Assembly (NCBI GenBank): GCA_040007395.1
Contig: JBDTVG010000056.1
Location: 1 to 27,978, forward strand
Direction: 5' to 3'
Length of the DNA stretch: 27,978 nucleotides
DNA from: DATGFK01 sp040007395
Lineage (GTDB): Bacteria > Chloroflexota > Anaerolineae > Aggregatilineales > UBA2796
Shown: one piece after another, positions 15,994-25,300 of the stretch
Layout of the letters: each line of letters begins with the position of its first letter
How positions within the stretch are numbered: position 1 is the stretch's first letter
The notes under the pieces: model-generated
The model's database searches: none
What the model was told of the DNA's origin: nothing
What the model saw: only the letters and a program-made list of their open reading frames with translations
Made by a program: the position numbers and the translations under genes

Positions 15994-18684
15994 CTAAAAG
16001 CTCTCGTTGCGGTTCAAGGCCATACCCGCGCCGAGCAAAAAGAGCAGCGAGAATCCTAGTAATACGCCCCATCGCGCCAGCAGATCGCCGCCGTTGTGTG
16101 GATAAGTCAGGCTCAGAGATGGGGGAGCAGGCAAAAATTGTTTACTATCGCCCAGCGCCGGGATTGGTTTGTTGTTTTTGTCCACGACAGGACTCAGCAC
16201 AATGATCTTGGCTTCGGCTTCGCGGGACGGCATATTGGCAGTGCCACCCAGCGCTTCGAGCGACCAGCGCGTGATCGTCAGCTTAGACAGCGGTTCCAAT
16301 GCGCCGTCCATCTTGAACAGCACGCCGGGGAACAGAATTTGCACAAAGAGGACGGCTAGCACGGCGTAGGTCACAGCGTTCACTTGTGGAACCAGTGACG
16401 AGAGTAGCAAGCCAATACTCACGCCTGCTAGCGCCGTTAGCGCCAGCGAGATAAACAGTTCCAACGGCCCCCACAGCAGCAGCCCTTGACCGGGGATCTG
16501 TACCCCCAACGCGATAGTCACCAGCATCAGCAGGCAGCTAATCAGTGCCAAGCCCCAGTAGACCGCCACCTTTGAGGCCAAATACGGGCCGATCCGCAGA
16601 TTTACCATGCGTTCGCGCAAAAAGAGGCTTTTCTCCTCGACGATGGTATAAGCCGAGGCAAACAGACCCAACAATGTGACCGAGAGCGCCATCATGAATA
16701 ACAGGCGTTGGGCATCGGCGGCAGGCGCAAAACTCGCCATCGCTTTGACGTTCGAGGAAGTGCTTCCGGCATTCGTCGATCTGATGATCGGCGTAAGTGG
16801 GATCTGATCGAGCGCGTCGGCGAAATCGATACCCGTTCCCCGCGATACCAACATTTGACCGGGAGTCTTGGCTACATTGTCGAAATTGAGGGCGGCGAGG
16901 AACAACCCGACCAGCGGCAGCACTAGCAGCAGCGCGATCAATGTGCGCGAGTCGTGCAAGGCTAATGTCAGAGTCCGTTCGGTCAGGACACGCGCCTGAT
17001 GCCAGAACGATCCACGCCGACTGCCGTGCAAGTGCCGATTAGACAGCATCGCGGTTGCTGACTCAGCTTCGGACTCATTCGATTCCTTTAGGCGCTTGAC
17101 GACGTTTTTGTCGTATTGCGGCGACTGGCGGAAATGTTCAGCCCACTGTTTCGCGGCTTCACCGGGCGAGAGCTGCTGCGGGGTATCGTCGTCAATTGGC
17201 TCGAATACCCGGTTGTAGATTTCGGGATAGTCGCGCACGCCGAAAAAGCTCAAGGATTCTTTTGGGGGGCCAAAGTACACCAGATTGCCCCGCGCCATGA
17301 ACGCCAATTGATCGCACTGCTCAATGTTGAGCGTTGTGTGTGTCACGACAATCACGACATGGCCTCGGTCTGCAAGGCGGCGCAATGTATCCATCATGGA
17401 TTTATCGAGGCCAGGGTCAAGCCCCGACGACGGCTCATCCATGAATAGCAGCCCCGGTTCAGCCATCAGTTCAAGGGCGATGCTCACCCGCTTCTTTTGC
17501 CCGCCACTCAAGCTGCGCACAAGCTGAGTGCGAAAATCGGTAAGTTCCAACGTTTCGAGGACGCGGGTAATACGTTGGTCACGTGAGGCCATTGGCTCGT
17601 TCGGAAAACGCAGCCGCGCCCCGTACATCAACGCCTGATAGACGGTCAGATCGTTCTGGACAATATCGGTCTGCGGAACGTAGCCGATGATCGGTTGGTA
17701 CATCGGGTAGTGCGTGTACAGGTTATCGCCATTGACCAACACTTGCCCACCACTCGCCCGATTAGCGCCATTGAGCGCCCGCAATAACGTAGATTTGCCC
17801 GATCCGCTGCCGCCGATCACAGCGATAAATTCTTGCGGCTCAATCGCCAGCGTGACATCGCGCATGGTGTTGTTGGCGCGGCGCGGGAACCCGCTGTGAT
17901 AGGTCATCTCGATGTCGATTGCGTCCAACTGGAAGCGCTGTGTCGAGTCCAGCCGGACTAAGCCGCGCCCTTTGTAGACCATCAGCACACGATCTATGCG
18001 GATAAGGTCGTCGTCCTGTAAGCGATACGGCGCGGTGAGACGCTTGTCATTGACGAACGTTCCGTTGGTACTGCCCAAATCGGTCAGGACATGTTTGCCC
18101 GCCAATTCCGTGATCTCGGCATGATGCCACGAAATTGCCAATGCCTCAAGCTTTATATTGGCTTGGGGATCGCGTCCTAGAACAAAGGGAAATGTATCGA
18201 AGGCATATAGCTTTCCGATAGATTGAGTACTGCCACCACGTTCTACCGGGTTCGAGTACGTGATGTTTACGCCGTGACCTGTCGGGTCTTGCAGACGGAT
18301 TGAGTCGCCGTCTTTGAGCAGTGCGCTGTCGATGGGTTTGCCGTTGACCAGTACGCCGTTGCCGCTGGTGATGTTGTACAGGCGATAGCTGCTACCTTCG
18401 AGGGTCAGGCGGGCATGACGCAGCGCCACACCCGGCGACTGAATCGCGATGGCCTGATGCGGCTCACTACCAACATCCAGCACTTTTTCGAGCAGCAGCA
18501 CCGTGAAGGGTTGTCCTTCATCGGGGACGATCCGCAAGGTAGGATCGCGTTCGTCAATTTCCTTGCGTCCTACCGAAAGCGTAGACACCGCAATGAGTTG
18601 ATTGCGACATTTGGAACAATATTTCGTACCGGGAGGGTTTAGGGTTCCACAAGTCGGGCATGGGATCGCCTTGGAGTCAGTCAC
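15994..18684 (-). CDS. Zinc ribbon-FHA-FHA-ABC ATPase-ABC2 membrane exporter (Rv1747/ABCG-like)
   Basis: A single 896-residue half-transporter. A zinc ribbon opens the protein (C9, C12, C23, C26). The first FHA domain (about 60-140) is degraded: the GR phosphothreonine-binding pair is GS (72-73). The second (about 160-240) is intact: GR 170-171, S185, H188 and STNGT 205-209. The ATPase has Walker A GGSGSGKS (291-298, K297), signature LSGGQ (392-396), Walker B with D416/E417, and switch H449. Six membrane segments follow from about 580 with a long loop before the last. This order matches ABCG-type exporters such as mycobacterial Rv1747, which is controlled by phosphothreonine binding to its FHA domains. 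The kinase and cargo are not in the window. GTG start with AGAGAGG 5 bases upstream. Confidence 0.92.
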   Translation of the reverse strand: MTDSKAIPCPTCGTLNPPGTKYCSKCRNQLIAVSTLSVGRKEIDERDPTLRIVPDEGQPFTVLLLEKVLDVGSEPHQAIAIQSPGVALRHARLTLEGSSYRLYNITSGNGVLVNGKPIDSALLKDGDSIRLQDPTGHGVNITYSNPVERGGSTQSIGKLYAFDTFPFVLGRDPQANIKLEALAISWHHAEITELAGKHVLTDLGSTNGTFVNDKRLTAPYRLQDDDLIRIDRVLMVYKGRGLVRLDSTQRFQLDAIDIEMTYHSGFPRRANNTMRDVTLAIEPQEFIAVIGGSGSGKSTLLRALNGANRASGGQVLVNGDNLYTHYPMYQPIIGYVPQTDIVQNDLTVYQALMYGARLRFPNEPMASRDQRITRVLETLELTDFRTQLVRSLSGGQKKRVSIALELMAEPGLLFMDEPSSGLDPGLDKSMMDTLRRLADRGHVVIVVTHTTLNIEQCDQLAFMARGNLVYFGPPKESLSFFGVRDYPEIYNRVFEPIDDDTPQQLSPGEAAKQWAEHFRQSPQYDKNVVKRLKESNESEAESATAMLSNRHLHGSRRGSFWHQARVLTERTLTLALHDSRTLIALLLVLPLVGLFLAALNFDNVAKTPGQMLVSRGTGIDFADALDQIPLTPIIRSTNAGSTSSNVKAMASFAPAADAQRLLFMMALSVTLLGLFASAYTIVEEKSLFLRERMVNLRIGPYLASKVAVYWGLALISCLLMLVTIALGVQIPGQGLLLWGPLELFISLALTALAGVSIGLLLSSLVPQVNAVTYAVLAVLFVQILFPGVLFKMDGALEPLSKLTITRWSLEALGGTANMPSREAEAKIIVLSPVVDKNNKPIPALGDSKQFLPAPPSLSLTYPHNGGDLLARWGVLLGFSLLFLLGAGMALNRNESF

Positions 18685-18801
18685 GCAAACCTCTCTGAAA
18701 TCTATGAAGAAGGGTATTCAAAAGTTAGAAATAATTATTATGGTATGGGAAAACGCGATTTTTCGCCAATGGCACGACAGAGGGTCGGATTCCCCAATAG
18801 A

Positions 18802-18829
18802 AATCCCCTCGCCATGTGGTGAGGGGATT
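18802..18829. repeat. CCCCTC/GAGGGG inverted repeat
   Basis: AATCCCCTC plus GCC (18802-18813) pairs with 18818-18829 over 12 positions including one G/T pair, with a 4-base loop. A-rich sequence follows on the + strand. It lies between the giant gene's terminator and the exporter gene and resembles the palindrome at 9869-9894. Confidence 0.5.
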
Positions 18830-18850
18830 AAAAAACATTTAACTGGAAGG

Positions 18851-18884
18851 TAGACCGGAAGTCAGTTTCCCGACTTCCGGTCTA
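18851..18884 (-). terminator. Terminator of the giant surface protein gene
   Basis: A perfect 13-bp stem (18851-18863 with 18872-18884) closes an 8-base loop. It begins 15 bases after the stop codon in the direction of transcription. A run of six T follows about 15 bases further on the minus strand. This argues that the exporter gene downstream is transcribed separately. Confidence 0.65.
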
Positions 18885-18899
18885 GTAACGATCTGGCGA

Positions 18900-21800
18900 T
18901 CAGGGCAGTTTTGCCGTGGTGGGGCTGGGGTTGCCCGCGAGGTCAGGCAGACCCGGTTGTACCAGAATGGGCAGCGCACGGAAGTTCAGGCGGCCTACTT
19001 GGATGAAGTTGGCGTTGGCCCATGCCGTCTTGCCGTCAGCCATCTGGATCAGGAACCAAGTGGGGCCACCCTTCTTGATGCAGCCGTCTCTTGGCCCAAG
19101 ACCGGGGACTCGCGTCGTCCGACCAAGCACGCGCACTGCCGTGCGGAACTTGAGTGGCGACTGGAACCGTGCATACCCAAAGCCGGGGCCAGTACGGATA
19201 CAGAGCAACCGTGTGATCACGATGCCGTCGGAGGGCGAACCGGGAACGGGTGTCAAGGTTGCATTGCCAGTCCCAGTGGTCGAAGCGACTGCTTTCGTGC
19301 CGATGGCGGTAAAGGATACCTGTACCGTTTGCGTTACGGTCACGGAGTCGGTGGTGTCGGTGGCGGTGAAGGTCACTGGCCCACCGAGTGAAGTCGAACG
19401 CACAGTGAACTTGGCTACACCGCTGCTATCTGTCGTCACTGAAGCTGGCTGGAGCGTCATGCCACTCAGGGTCGGATTCCCGGCAATAGTCACTGTCTTG
19501 CCAGATACAGCGTTACTGCTGCTGTCCTTGAGTGTGACCGTCAAGGTCGCGACAGCGATATTGTCAGCAGGGATTGAAATGAAGTCTGTCGTGAGCGTTG
19601 AGGTACTGGCGCTGACCGTCCCTGCACCCGGTGTTGCTGTCACGCTCGTTCCACCCGTGCCGAAGATAAGGGTCGGTCTATTGTTCAAGGTAATCGATGA
19701 ACTGTTGAGTGACGCTGTCGCGGTGAACGTCAAGGTTTGGTTCGTTGACGATCTAAAGATATACGCCGTATTGCCAAAACTGTCGGTGGTTTGCTGGGCA
19801 CCAGAACCGGGGGTGATACCAGTGCTGTTGCCTGTATTGGTGGTGTAATTCAGTGTGACCACTGCGCCGCCGACTGGCAGGTTGTTGTTATCGCGGGTGT
19901 TGACCGTGACCGTTGAGATGGAGGTGTTATCCGCCGCCACAGTAGTTGGGTTAACGGTAATTGTTGAGAAGCCGCTGTTGAGTATGACACCAGTTGTGGT
20001 GGTAAAGAAGGTAAGCGTTGGGTGTTGGGTCAGGGCGATGAACTGAGCGCCAAGTGTGGCAGACGAATAGAACGTGAGCGTCTGCGCTATTGACGACGTG
20101 AAGGTGAAGGTGACATTTCCAGCAGTGTCAGTGGTCCCGGTTGCGCCGGAAGCCGGACTAATGCCAGTGGCATTTCCGCTGGCTGTCGTGTAAGTCAGTA
20201 TTACGCCTGCACCTTGGACATTGGCATTGTTGGTATCTTTGATGTTCACGGTCACTGTCGTAGTGCCATTGACTGGGACACTAGGCGCTGCCACCGTCAA
20301 ACTTGAGTTGGCGGCACTCAACGGTGTGACTGCTGGCGGCGTAACAAACGTCGCTGTCGCTCCACCCGTTGCATTGGAGATAGTCACGCCACCGACAGTT
20401 GCCGTAAAGACGTAAGTCCCGGCTGTGGTTGAAGTGACATTGAAGGTGGCGACACCAGAAGGATCTGTCGTGGCTGAGACGGCGGTGATCGTTAGACCCG
20501 TCGGTGGCGCACCAGTCACTACAACGGTCTGGCCTGCTACCGGCTGATTCGCCGTATCGAGAACCGTGACCGTCACTGTCACCATGTCTGCATTGTTGGC
20601 GCGTGCACCAGTGAGGGGTGTTGCAACGATTGTCGAGTTCCCCGCGCTAATCGGCGGTTTTGTCGTGATAATCGTCGTGGCTCCCTGACCATTGTTGGCG
20701 CTGTCGTTGACCGTGTTCGGGTCACCGATGGCACCCTGAGTGATCTGCGCGGTGTTAACCACCGTCTGCGCCGGGCCAGCCACACTGACATTGATCTGGA
20801 AACTGAGGCTGGCGTTGATTGCTAGCGAGTTTGTGGTTGTGCAGGTCACGGTAGGTGGTGCAGAACTGCACGTCCAGCCTGTCCCGACAGCACTGGTATA
20901 AGTTATACCCGGCGGCAGGGTATCGACTACTTTTAGGATGTTACCTGTATAGCCAGCGGTTGCCGTATCGGCAGCGCCGACATTAGTAACGGTCAGGGTA
21001 TAGAAGTTCCCCGTCGAGCCGATCACGAATGTACCGGAGGTCGCGTTACTGGTCGAAAGCGTTTTCGTCAGTTGCAGATCCGGCTTCGGGCCATTGGTGA
21101 TGGTGATCGAGTCGGCAGAGGTATTGTTGGACGTATTGATTTCGGACGCAGGAGGCGCAATCGATACCGTTGCCGTTGTATTTACCGTCTTCGGGAAGGG
21201 CGGCGTTAGCGGTGGAATGGCATCGAGCGTGATAGTATCCGTTTCGCCAGCGCCCATTGGGGTGATACGGATACAGTTCAGGGTGGTGATGGGGCTTGAG
21301 CCGCACGCGAAGTTTCCGCTAGAGGTGATAGTGACTGTCCCCAACTTCGGATCGAGTGGATCAGTCACAGAGATATTCGCGCCGTTGGGCGTGGGTAGTG
21401 TGCCATTGTTGTGAATGCTGATCGTGATCGTGTTGGAGCCGGCGGGTGCACCAGCAATAAACAGCGATGGCGAGTGTGTCTTGGTGATTGTCAGGTCATA
21501 CACGCCGCTGATCAGGATGGGCGTAATGGTCGCAGTATTGTTCGCGGCTGTCACATCGTTGGTGATACCCGACACTACTGCCTGATAGAAGGCCGATCCG
21601 GGTGTGTTGGGAGTCAGTGTCACCGCCAATTGGTTCAAGGTCTGGTTCGGCGTGACCGAGCCAGCCGTATAGGTGCAGACCAGATTGGGTGAAGTCGTGG
21701 GGCAGCTCCAGCCCGAACCAGTGAACGACTTGTAGGTAAACTTCGGATCGAGCGTGCTGGTCACGGTGACGGTATCGGCGGCATTGGTCTGACCAGAGCC

Positions 21801-24800
21801 GACATTTTGAACCTTGATATTGTAGACGACATCTACGCCGACAGTCGCCGTTGTTGGGCCAGTCAGGGTAATCGCCATATCGGGCTGTGGCGTATTGGTG
21901 ACCGGAACAGACATGGTCGATGTGTTATTGGCGTTGTTGGTTTCACCACCAGAATTATCGGCTACCTGAACGGAATTGATGTTACCCGCTCCCGCTTGCA
22001 ACGGCTTCACGTTGATGTCGAGCGGTGGGTAGGAAGCTCCTGCTGCTAGTGGCGGTATCGCAGCCCCTAAGGTACATGTGACAGTGACACCAAATTGAGC
22101 AGTTCCGCTAGAGGCGCAGCCCCAGCTAAAGGTCGGGTCTGATGCCGAGACAAACTGGAAGTTCGGCGGCAAGCTGTCTACGAACGAGGTGGTATTGTTG
22201 GTGGTTGGTGCTCCACCCACATTGGTCACGGTAACACGGATCGCTTTGGTCGTGTTGGTGATAAAGTTGCCGGGCGGCACTAATTGCTGCGACGGCTGCA
22301 AGTCCGCCACCAGCGCGGGATTGATGGTCAGTTGGGCGTTGCTGGTATCGTTGGCAGGGGTCGAGTCGCCGGGCGTACCATTTGTGCTGATCGTGGCGGT
22401 GTTGGTGACTACTCCCGGAGTCGCTGGGGTAACGTTAATGCTAATCTGGTACGTTGTGGTTCCCGTTGGAATAGCCGTAGTCCGAGTACAATTCACGTCA
22501 ACGGCTGGCGGTGGTGCTGCTGGCGCTACGGGTGTACAAGTGAACCCACTGGTTCCCACATTAATTGAGTTGAGTGTAAAGGTTCCCGGCCCTGTGCCTG
22601 ACAGCACGTTGTCCAACGTGATTGTGCCAGTCGCAGGTGCAGTCCCCTGATTGGTAATCGTATAGGTGATTACACCGGGCTGACCCGCCGTAAATGTCGC
22701 CGGGGTAAAGGTCTGGCTGATCGCCAAGTCCGGCGCAGCAGGCGAGTTAACGTTGGCGCTGTTGGTCGCTGTATTGTTGCTATTATTCACATCATCGCTG
22801 CTGAAGACCGTTGCGGTATTGACAAGACCCACGCCAGCGGCGGGCGGTACAACATCGATAATCAGCGATCCACTAACTCCTGCTGGGAGGATGTTCGCCG
22901 TATACAGGCAGGTCACTTTGATCTGAGCACCGACGGGAGCGCCAGTACAAGTCCCCCAGTTGGCAGCACTGCCAGCATTTTTGCCGACAAACGTGAAGCC
23001 TGCCGGAAGGAGATCGTCCACGATAAACTGATTGGTGGGCGCTACATTGTTGATCGCGTAAGTTTGGGCGTTACCGTTGTTGGTCACATTGATGGTGTAC
23101 TGCACAGTTGCCCCTGCGATAAAGGGATCAACGTGCGTCTTGGTGATCGTTAGGTCAGCGCCTTTGACCGCTACCGCAGCAACTGTTGCCGTATCGTCGG
23201 TTGTAATGCCGTTGGGTGTGTTCGTTTCGGTAGCTGTAAAGCCAGCGGCGCTGGGGAAGGCGGGTGGCAATACTGTTACCTTGATCTTGAGCGTCGAGGT
23301 AGCAGTGGTTGCCAGTGCGCCTGTCGTAGTACAAGATAGCGTGGTACCTGTACTGGCAGTACAGTCCCAAACCAGCGTCCCTGTTTGGGCAGAAATGGCT
23401 GAGAAGCTGAGGCCAGCGGGCAAGGTTGCACCTAGTGTGACAGGGTTAACGGTACTGCCCGTGCCAGTATTCTTGAAGGTGAACAAATAGCCCTGATCAA
23501 GGCCAGAGGTCGAGTCAACCTCAAAGGTCGTCTTGCCAGCCGCGAGGTACGAGGCTGCACTCGTGAATTGCATGTTAATTGTGGTGACGGGGGTTAGCAC
23601 TGCGCTCGATGTTCTGGTCGGTGAACCAAAGGTGGAGACCGTCGCCTGATTGCTGGCTGGGGATGTGACGGTTAGCCCAACATTCACGGTCAGCGTAATC
23701 GTTGATGTACCGCCGCCGGGAGCCAACTGTGTTGATTTGGTGCAGGAGACGTTTTGCAGACCAATAGTGCCACTACAGTCGAAATCGTTGGCAGGAACGA
23801 CGCTGAAGGAAGCCAGCGTCATGCCAGCCGGTAGAGTATCGGTTACGGTGATAACTCCCGACGTTGGCCCAGTACCGTTATTGATTACGGTAATGTCGTA
23901 ATTTCCGGTAGTGCCTATCGTAAAGCTGGCGGGGCCAGTCTTGTTGATACTCACATCGGGTGCGCCAGTCGTGTTAACCGTTAAAGTCGAGTTATTGTTG
24001 CCAGTGAAGCTCCCCGGTTCATTCGCTGAGACTTTGGAATCCAGCGTCACGGTACCAACGGCGACGGGGACAACCGTTACCACAATCGTACTGTAGATTC
24101 CGCCGCCAGCCGAACTGAAAGCCGGGATGGACACGGTGTTGAAACAGCTGTAGGTGGTGGTAGTATTTGTACAGCTCCAGCCCTGTGCAGCACTGACCCC
24201 AGTAATGGTGGCATTGGCTGTACCAGAAATATTACCGTTGCTGCTGACAATCACCAAGCCCGGAGCAGACGCTGCACTACCATTGTTGGAGGCCGAAATG
24301 ATAAAAGTGCCGGGGTTATTGGTGATAAAACTTGCCGGGTTGCTATTGGTCGAAATGGTCAGATCCGGCGACCCATTGACAGTGATATTCTGACTCACAA
24401 CGTTGTTAGTGACATCGGTTTCGGTAGCGAAAGGCTGAATGGTAGCCTGAAACACTGCCGTGCCCGCTGCTCCATTATTAGCCGCAACTTGGATCAGCCC
24501 AATGTTAATGTTACTGCTGATGCCAATCGGCGTTGTAATGCTACACGTCGTCGTTTGCGACCCAGAGTTCCCGGTAATCCCGGCGGGAACACAGGCCGCG
24601 TTGGTAAACGACTGGACACTAATGTTTGCTGGGATAGTAATGTCCACGACGATGGGCGTTCCCGCCGAGGCATTGGCGATCTGGTTGCCGCTGTTGGTGA
24701 TCACTACGGACATCGTTCCATTAACGCCGACTGTCAGCGTTGTCACAGGAATAGTCGGCACCAGATCCGGGCCAGTGCCGGGTGCGCCCAGTGGCCCAGC

Positions 24801-25034
24801 CGTTGTCCGGGGGATTGGGGTTCGCTGGACAGCGGGTTTGGTGGCTGGGCCAGTCGGTTGGCCTTGTGGTGAAGGCACCAACGGCTGCAACTCCGGCGGA
24901 CGTGGTTGTTCAGTACGGGCGGGTTTGGTGGCCTGTGCCGCCTGCACCGATGGTGGCTGCGACGACGAGGCAACTATCCACCCAAAAATAAGGGCGAATA
25001 TCATAAGAACAAGGATGTGAACTTTACGATTCAT
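18900..25034 (-). CDS. Giant cell-surface protein: DUF11 x10, Big_1 x4, SH3b
   Basis: A 2044-residue exported protein. A Sec signal peptide (about 1-33) and a Pro-rich stretch (about 35-90) lead into ten DUF11-type beta-sandwich repeats (about 90-1460) with recurring phrases such as NNTAT, DTLPAG and TITLT. Each repeat carries one cysteine pair of the form W/F-x-C...C about 10-20 residues apart, probably a disulfide. Four invasin/intimin-type Big_1 repeats follow (about 1462-1937; TTDSSGVAKFTV pattern). The C-terminus is an SH3b-like domain (about 1938-2020; CIRTGPGFGY and WFLIQMADGKTAWANANFI). There is no LPXTG, type IX tail or C-terminal membrane segment, so attachment may be through the SH3b domain. 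Likely role: adhesion, sheath or surface-layer fibre. ATG with GGGAG 7 bases upstream. Confidence 0.88.
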   Translation of the reverse strand: MNRKVHILVLMIFALIFGWIVASSSQPPSVQAAQATKPARTEQPRPPELQPLVPSPQGQPTGPATKPAVQRTPIPRTTAGPLGAPGTGPDLVPTIPVTTLTVGVNGTMSVVITNSGNQIANASAGTPIVVDITIPANISVQSFTNAACVPAGITGNSGSQTTTCSITTPIGISSNINIGLIQVAANNGAAGTAVFQATIQPFATETDVTNNVVSQNITVNGSPDLTISTNSNPASFITNNPGTFIISASNNGSAASAPGLVIVSSNGNISGTANATITGVSAAQGWSCTNTTTTYSCFNTVSIPAFSSAGGGIYSTIVVTVVPVAVGTVTLDSKVSANEPGSFTGNNNSTLTVNTTGAPDVSINKTGPASFTIGTTGNYDITVINNGTGPTSGVITVTDTLPAGMTLASFSVVPANDFDCSGTIGLQNVSCTKSTQLAPGGGTSTITLTVNVGLTVTSPASNQATVSTFGSPTRTSSAVLTPVTTINMQFTSAASYLAAGKTTFEVDSTSGLDQGYLFTFKNTGTGSTVNPVTLGATLPAGLSFSAISAQTGTLVWDCTASTGTTLSCTTTGALATTATSTLKIKVTVLPPAFPSAAGFTATETNTPNGITTDDTATVAAVAVKGADLTITKTHVDPFIAGATVQYTINVTNNGNAQTYAINNVAPTNQFIVDDLLPAGFTFVGKNAGSAANWGTCTGAPVGAQIKVTCLYTANILPAGVSGSLIIDVVPPAAGVGLVNTATVFSSDDVNNSNNTATNSANVNSPAAPDLAISQTFTPATFTAGQPGVITYTITNQGTAPATGTITLDNVLSGTGPGTFTLNSINVGTSGFTCTPVAPAAPPPAVDVNCTRTTAIPTGTTTYQISINVTPATPGVVTNTATISTNGTPGDSTPANDTSNAQLTINPALVADLQPSQQLVPPGNFITNTTKAIRVTVTNVGGAPTTNNTTSFVDSLPPNFQFVSASDPTFSWGCASSGTAQFGVTVTCTLGAAIPPLAAGASYPPLDINVKPLQAGAGNINSVQVADNSGGETNNANNTSTMSVPVTNTPQPDMAITLTGPTTATVGVDVVYNIKVQNVGSGQTNAADTVTVTSTLDPKFTYKSFTGSGWSCPTTSPNLVCTYTAGSVTPNQTLNQLAVTLTPNTPGSAFYQAVVSGITNDVTAANNTATITPILISGVYDLTITKTHSPSLFIAGAPAGSNTITISIHNNGTLPTPNGANISVTDPLDPKLGTVTITSSGNFACGSSPITTLNCIRITPMGAGETDTITLDAIPPLTPPFPKTVNTTATVSIAPPASEINTSNNTSADSITITNGPKPDLQLTKTLSTSNATSGTFVIGSTGNFYTLTVTNVGAADTATAGYTGNILKVVDTLPPGITYTSAVGTGWTCSSAPPTVTCTTTNSLAINASLSFQINVSVAGPAQTVVNTAQITQGAIGDPNTVNDSANNGQGATTIITTKPPISAGNSTIVATPLTGARANNADMVTVTVTVLDTANQPVAGQTVVVTGAPPTGLTITAVSATTDPSGVATFNVTSTTAGTYVFTATVGGVTISNATGGATATFVTPPAVTPLSAANSSLTVAAPSVPVNGTTTVTVNIKDTNNANVQGAGVILTYTTASGNATGISPASGATGTTDTAGNVTFTFTSSIAQTLTFYSSATLGAQFIALTQHPTLTFFTTTTGVILNSGFSTITVNPTTVAADNTSISTVTVNTRDNNNLPVGGAVVTLNYTTNTGNSTGITPGSGAQQTTDSFGNTAYIFRSSTNQTLTFTATASLNSSSITLNNRPTLIFGTGGTSVTATPGAGTVSASTSTLTTDFISIPADNIAVATLTVTLKDSSSNAVSGKTVTIAGNPTLSGMTLQPASVTTDSSGVAKFTVRSTSLGGPVTFTATDTTDSVTVTQTVQVSFTAIGTKAVASTTGTGNATLTPVPGSPSDGIVITRLLCIRTGPGFGYARFQSPLKFRTAVRVLGRTTRVPGLGPRDGCIKKGGPTWFLIQMADGKTAWANANFIQVGRLNFRALPILVQPGLPDLAGNPSPTTAKLP

Positions 25035-25285
25035 AGAAATGCTCCCGTTAAATCAGACCCTTCAGTGACACGAATACGGCTCTCTACTTAACGTTACCGT
25101 CAAAAAGCCAACAAAGTAACAAAGTTGCGGAGGTACGTCGATCCTGAAAGCATATTTGTTTTTCCTTATGGCAAGAATATCAAACAAACTGTGTACCTTA
25201 CTGGATTATGAGAGCGGAGTGCCGTGCTGTCAACAACCGAATGGTTATAACATCCCTACCGCGCTAAGATCATCGCTGAATTGGA

Positions 25286-25290
25286 AAGGA
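25286..25290 (+). promoter_or_regulatory. Shine-Dalgarno site pointing to an ATC start
   Basis: AAGGA (25286-25290, within GGAAAGGA) is 10 bases before ATC at 25301. The frame is closed by TGA at 25277-25279. It contains no ATG, GTG or TTG until TTG 25376, which lies inside the conserved glycosyltransferase N-terminus. Confidence 0.5.
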
Positions 25291-25300
25291 TTATTACACC

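Noticed and set aside
18916..19848. 310-codon open frame antisense to the giant protein gene
   Set aside because: It is rich in Val/Thr/Leu from reversed codons of the repeat gene and has no domain signature. Signal peptide, repeats and ribosome site all support the minus-strand gene.
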